From Spirochaetia bacterium (lineage in GTDB: Bacteria; Spirochaetota; Spirochaetia; CADAEX01): 45,993 bases of DNA. Shown here piece by piece: positions 43,573 through 45,993 of this stretch (position 1 is its first letter; every line of letters starts with the position of its first letter). The position numbers and the translations under genes were made by a program. The stretch is taken from assembly GCA_017649605.1 (NCBI GenBank), contig JAGCGL010000036.1, positions 1-45,993 of the forward strand, written 5' to 3'. Below the pieces are notes generated by a model. That model was not told the DNA's origin. It saw only the letters and a list, made by a program, of their open reading frames with translations, and ran no database searches.

Positions 43573-45678
43573 ATGAAAGAAACAAAAGACATGAACAAAA
43601 ACATTGTATTGAACGGCGTCACATTCAGCCCTGACATGACCAAGCTCATCAAGTATCCGGAGAAACGGAAAAGCTCCTTCTACTACATACCGGATGATGT
43701 AAAAAGCATTGAAAGCTACGCCTTTGACAACTGCAAGAATCTGACCACACTGGTTATCCCGGCCTCATTAGAGACAATAGAGATGGCAGCATTCCACGGA
43801 TGCGACAACCTTAAAGACTTCCTCCTGCCAAAGGTATGCTCGAGATTCCTCTTTAAGAACGGCAGGTTGTACAGTCTGCCCATGGGAGACCGGCCTGAGA
43901 GCGAGAAAAAAGACATAACCACAAGGATCTTTTATCCCGACATCGATTTCTGCATCCCCGAAGATATGAACACAATGCCAGATTTCAAGACGTATTATCC
44001 AGATGGCTCCATATTCGGGCGCGGAGATAAATACTCAGAACTGGAAATTTATGGCAATGTGCGAAACGTAGTAATACACAAGAATGTCACCGACCTTTCA
44101 GGGGGAATGTTCTTTGGTTTCAAAAATCTGAAGCAGTTCACTGTGGATGACGGAAATCCTTTCTTCAAGTGCGTGGACGGTGTCCTGTTCTCCAAGGATG
44201 GTACAGTACTCTACTGCTATCCCAGTGGGCTTGATGCAACGACATACAGGGTGCCGGACGGAGTCAGGACAATAGGCGATTCTGCCTTCTTGGGCAACTC
44301 AAGCCTGGAGGTTATCATCCTGCCGGACAGCGTGACTGAACTGGCAGAATATGCCTTTTCTGGCTGCACGAACCTGGACGATGTGGTTCTTCCACAGGGG
44401 CTTAAGACTATAGGTGACAATGCTTTCGATGGTTGTTGGGGTATTGGAGAATTTGTCATACCTGATTCGGTGACAAGCATCGGAAAAGAAGCATTCAATG
44501 GAAGCGAAATAGAAGGAATAATCCTGCCCTCGGACATCGACAGTATAAGAGAGGGCACATTCCAGGATTCCTGGCTGGAAAACATAGGGATAGGTCCTAA
44601 TGTCAAATACATAGATGACTATGCATTCAGCGGTTCCAATATTTCCGAAATAACAATTCCAGATTCGGTAGAGGCAATCGGAGAGGGCACATTTGAAGGA
44701 TGCGAAAATCTGACAACAGTATATATCGGAGCCGGGGTAACTTCCATCAGGTCATCAGCGTTCAAGGACTGTGACAATCTGGAAAGAATTGAGGTGGATC
44801 AGAATAACCCCAAATATACCAGTGTGGACGGAATACTCTTTGACAAGCTGACCGGCTCTCTTGAGGAATATCCAAGGCAGGCTCCCATGCCCAGCAGTTT
44901 CATGAAAAAGGTGGATGGCGTATTCTTCTGGGGAACCGTACTCATGGAGTATCCCGAGGACAGGCCTGATACCAAGTATGTTATTCCCGAATGGGTCAGT
45001 GATATCTTCCCCTATGCCTTTGCAGGATGTGAGCATCTTGAGGAGGTGGTGTTCCCCAAGGATCTGGATTCTATACCTATCAGTGCATTTGCTGACTGCC
45101 AGAGCCTTAAGCGGATAAAGCTGACTGGCAACATTTGGAAGATAAATTTCCGGGCCTTCAGAGGCTGCACCAGTCTGGAGGAGATTGAGCTGCAGGATTC
45201 GCTTGAAGTTATCGGGGAAGAAGCCTTCAAAGACTGCTCAAGCCTTAAGGAGATACATCTGCCGTCGGGGCTTAAGCACATAGAGAAAAGGGCATTCAGC
45301 CGGTGCACAGGATTGAAGGAACTGATTGTTCCGAACACGGTCGAGGACATCGGTGACAAGGCTTTCAAGAACTGCAGGGGGCTTACATCGATCACCCTCT
45401 CAAATGGCCTGAAAAAAATCGGAAACGAGGCGTTCGCAAGATGCTACAGGCTTACAAAGATAGTTGTACCCGAAAGCATCTGCACTATAAAAGAACTGGC
45501 TTTCTCTTACTGCAAGAGACTTAAGTCGATCACCATACCTCTTGCAGACGATATTGAAGAAGGCATCCTGAGAGGATGCAACAAACTCGAGGATGTAAAC
45601 ATAGCAGAGATCAAGGGAGAGTACTTCTCCACCAAGTTCTACGACACCCTCTTTGACGAGGATGAAATACCCTTCTGA
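43573..45678 (+). CDS. BspA-type leucine-rich-repeat protein 4
   Basis: A 701-residue paralogue of protein 3 (IVLNGVTFSPDMTKLIKYPE at the N terminus, the repeat-free insert at about 85-165, DGVLFSKDGTVLYCYPSG and DGVFFWGTVLMEYPED spacers). About 20 LRR_5 repeats follow, for example AFSRCTGLKELIVPNTVEDI. The start at 43573 has AAGGAG upstream and follows protein 3 closely; a longer frame reaching back into protein 3 is not supported. No signal peptide is seen. The gene ends before two hairpins. Confidence 0.9.
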   Translation: MKETKDMNKNIVLNGVTFSPDMTKLIKYPEKRKSSFYYIPDDVKSIESYAFDNCKNLTTLVIPASLETIEMAAFHGCDNLKDFLLPKVCSRFLFKNGRLYSLPMGDRPESEKKDITTRIFYPDIDFCIPEDMNTMPDFKTYYPDGSIFGRGDKYSELEIYGNVRNVVIHKNVTDLSGGMFFGFKNLKQFTVDDGNPFFKCVDGVLFSKDGTVLYCYPSGLDATTYRVPDGVRTIGDSAFLGNSSLEVIILPDSVTELAEYAFSGCTNLDDVVLPQGLKTIGDNAFDGCWGIGEFVIPDSVTSIGKEAFNGSEIEGIILPSDIDSIREGTFQDSWLENIGIGPNVKYIDDYAFSGSNISEITIPDSVEAIGEGTFEGCENLTTVYIGAGVTSIRSSAFKDCDNLERIEVDQNNPKYTSVDGILFDKLTGSLEEYPRQAPMPSSFMKKVDGVFFWGTVLMEYPEDRPDTKYVIPEWVSDIFPYAFAGCEHLEEVVFPKDLDSIPISAFADCQSLKRIKLTGNIWKINFRAFRGCTSLEEIELQDSLEVIGEEAFKDCSSLKEIHLPSGLKHIEKRAFSRCTGLKELIVPNTVEDIGDKAFKNCRGLTSITLSNGLKKIGNEAFARCYRLTKIVVPESICTIKELAFSYCKRLKSITIPLADDIEEGILRGCNKLEDVNIAEIKGEYFSTKFYDTLFDEDEIPF

Positions 45679-45692
45679 GCCTCTCCTTTTCT

Positions 45693-45760
45693 CCCGGCGT
45701 AACTGCCGGGGGTTATAATAAAAGAGCCTGTATCATCGTTGAAACAGGCTCTTTTTTTTT
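45693..45760. terminator. Hairpins and bidirectional terminator
   Basis: A 6-bp stem CCCGGC/GCCGGG (45693-45710) is followed by a strong stem AAAGAGCCTGT/ACAGGCTCTTT (45721-45754) with a run of nine T. It ends the LRR operon on the plus strand. Read on the minus strand, the same hairpin is followed by TTTTATTA and may also end the RRM gene. Confidence 0.88.
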
Positions 45761-45993
45761 ACTGCTGTTCTTTAGGGGTCTTAGGAGTTGCAAAGTCAAC
45801 CTTGAGCTTGCGTCCGCCGAACTCAAAGCCGTTGAGCGCTTCCTTGGCCTTGATAGCATCTTCCTCAGAAGCCATCTCCACAAAGCCGAAGCCCTTGCCC
45901 TCAATAATCTTCACATATCCTACCTGCCCATACTGTGCAAACAGATCTTTTACTTCTCTAAAACCTGTTGAATAAACCAGGTTGCCCACATAC
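45759..45993 (-). CDS. RRM-domain RNA-binding protein (5' end outside window)
   Basis: The visible 78 codons form one RNA recognition motif. RNP2 (YVGNLVY) begins at the very edge of the window and RNP1 is KGFGFVEM. The conserved DLFAQYGQV and A..ALNG.E..GR.L.V segments are present, followed by a short C-terminal tail ending KTPKEQQ. Small single-RRM proteins occur in cyanobacteria, spirochaetes and some other bacteria and bind RNA, possibly as cold-shock or post-transcriptional regulators. The gene is cut by the window edge: the true start codon lies a few residues upstream. Confidence 0.9.
   Translation of the reverse strand, partial: YVGNLVYSTGFREVKDLFAQYGQVGYVKIIEGKGFGFVEMASEEDAIKAKEALNGFEFGGRKLKVDFATPKTPKEQQ

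Noticed and set aside
36389-45678. CRISPR array or DNA tandem repeats
   Set aside because: The periodicity is at protein level (about 23 residues) with strongly varied DNA; there are no identical repeats with spacers.

Overview
The window reads as a chromosomal segment of a spirochaete, most likely Treponema or a close relative (inference). The evidence: a solute-binding protein whose signal peptide ends AFA-GGS with no lipobox cysteine; the def-fmt-PASTA gene order; an initiator tRNA without an encoded CCA; a single-RRM RNA-binding protein; four BspA-type leucine-rich-repeat proteins; and a VanW protein. TTG starts are common (solute-binding protein, mcsA, clpC, the 27505 gene). Most genes have roughly balanced base composition. 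One island at about 32640-36390 is strikingly AT-rich.

Left third (1-22000) is mostly core metabolism and information processing. It holds a peptide/nickel-type solute-binding protein, an FAD oxidoreductase, EF-G, a nucleoside-monophosphate kinase and a nitrilase. Next come a cysteine desulfurase-ThiI pair, an FtsI/PBP2-type transpeptidase with a PASTA domain, and a LysM membrane protein. A six-gene minus-strand operon follows (paaK, ACT protein, apbE, mcsA, mcsB, clpC). A plus-strand operon of def, fmt, a PASTA protein and an Mrp-type ATPase ends in a bidirectional terminator that also serves tRNA-fMet.

Middle (22000-32640). A sulfur regulon runs metY-cysK-hydE-mnmA on the minus strand and is followed by an Rrf2-type regulator gene. 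The same 10-mer operator half (TGGTAGGTAA) lies in the metY promoter and in the rrf2 promoter. With nifS-thiI it forms a coherent set: sulfide assimilation into cysteine and homocysteine, sulfur mobilisation, tRNA thiolation (s4U8, s2U34) and Fe-S chemistry. After this come an XRE repressor divergent from a cluster of small genes, a membrane protein, and a VanW-DltA-like-DltC-like cluster without dltB or dltD.

Right third (32640-45993). The AT-rich island begins with a consensus promoter and encodes six membrane proteins in one operon. At its core are an ExbB/TolQ/MotA-like and an ExbD/TolR-like pair. Two further membrane proteins share an ExbD-periplasmic-like C-terminal domain. I could not assign the cassette to a known system, and it is my best candidate for something undescribed. 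Beyond it lie two tandem pairs of large BspA-type LRR proteins without signal peptides, separated by an unrecognised 510-residue protein, and a partial RRM protein at the right edge.

Two themes cross the window. First, at least nine genes that begin transcription units have a -10 box 5-7 nt before the start codon and no Shine-Dalgarno sequence, which suggests leaderless mRNAs; many internal genes carry GGAG-type sites. Second, the McsB protein-arginine kinase has lost conserved nucleotide-binding and active-site motif residues, and its ClpC partner lacks the N-domain that reads phosphoarginine.
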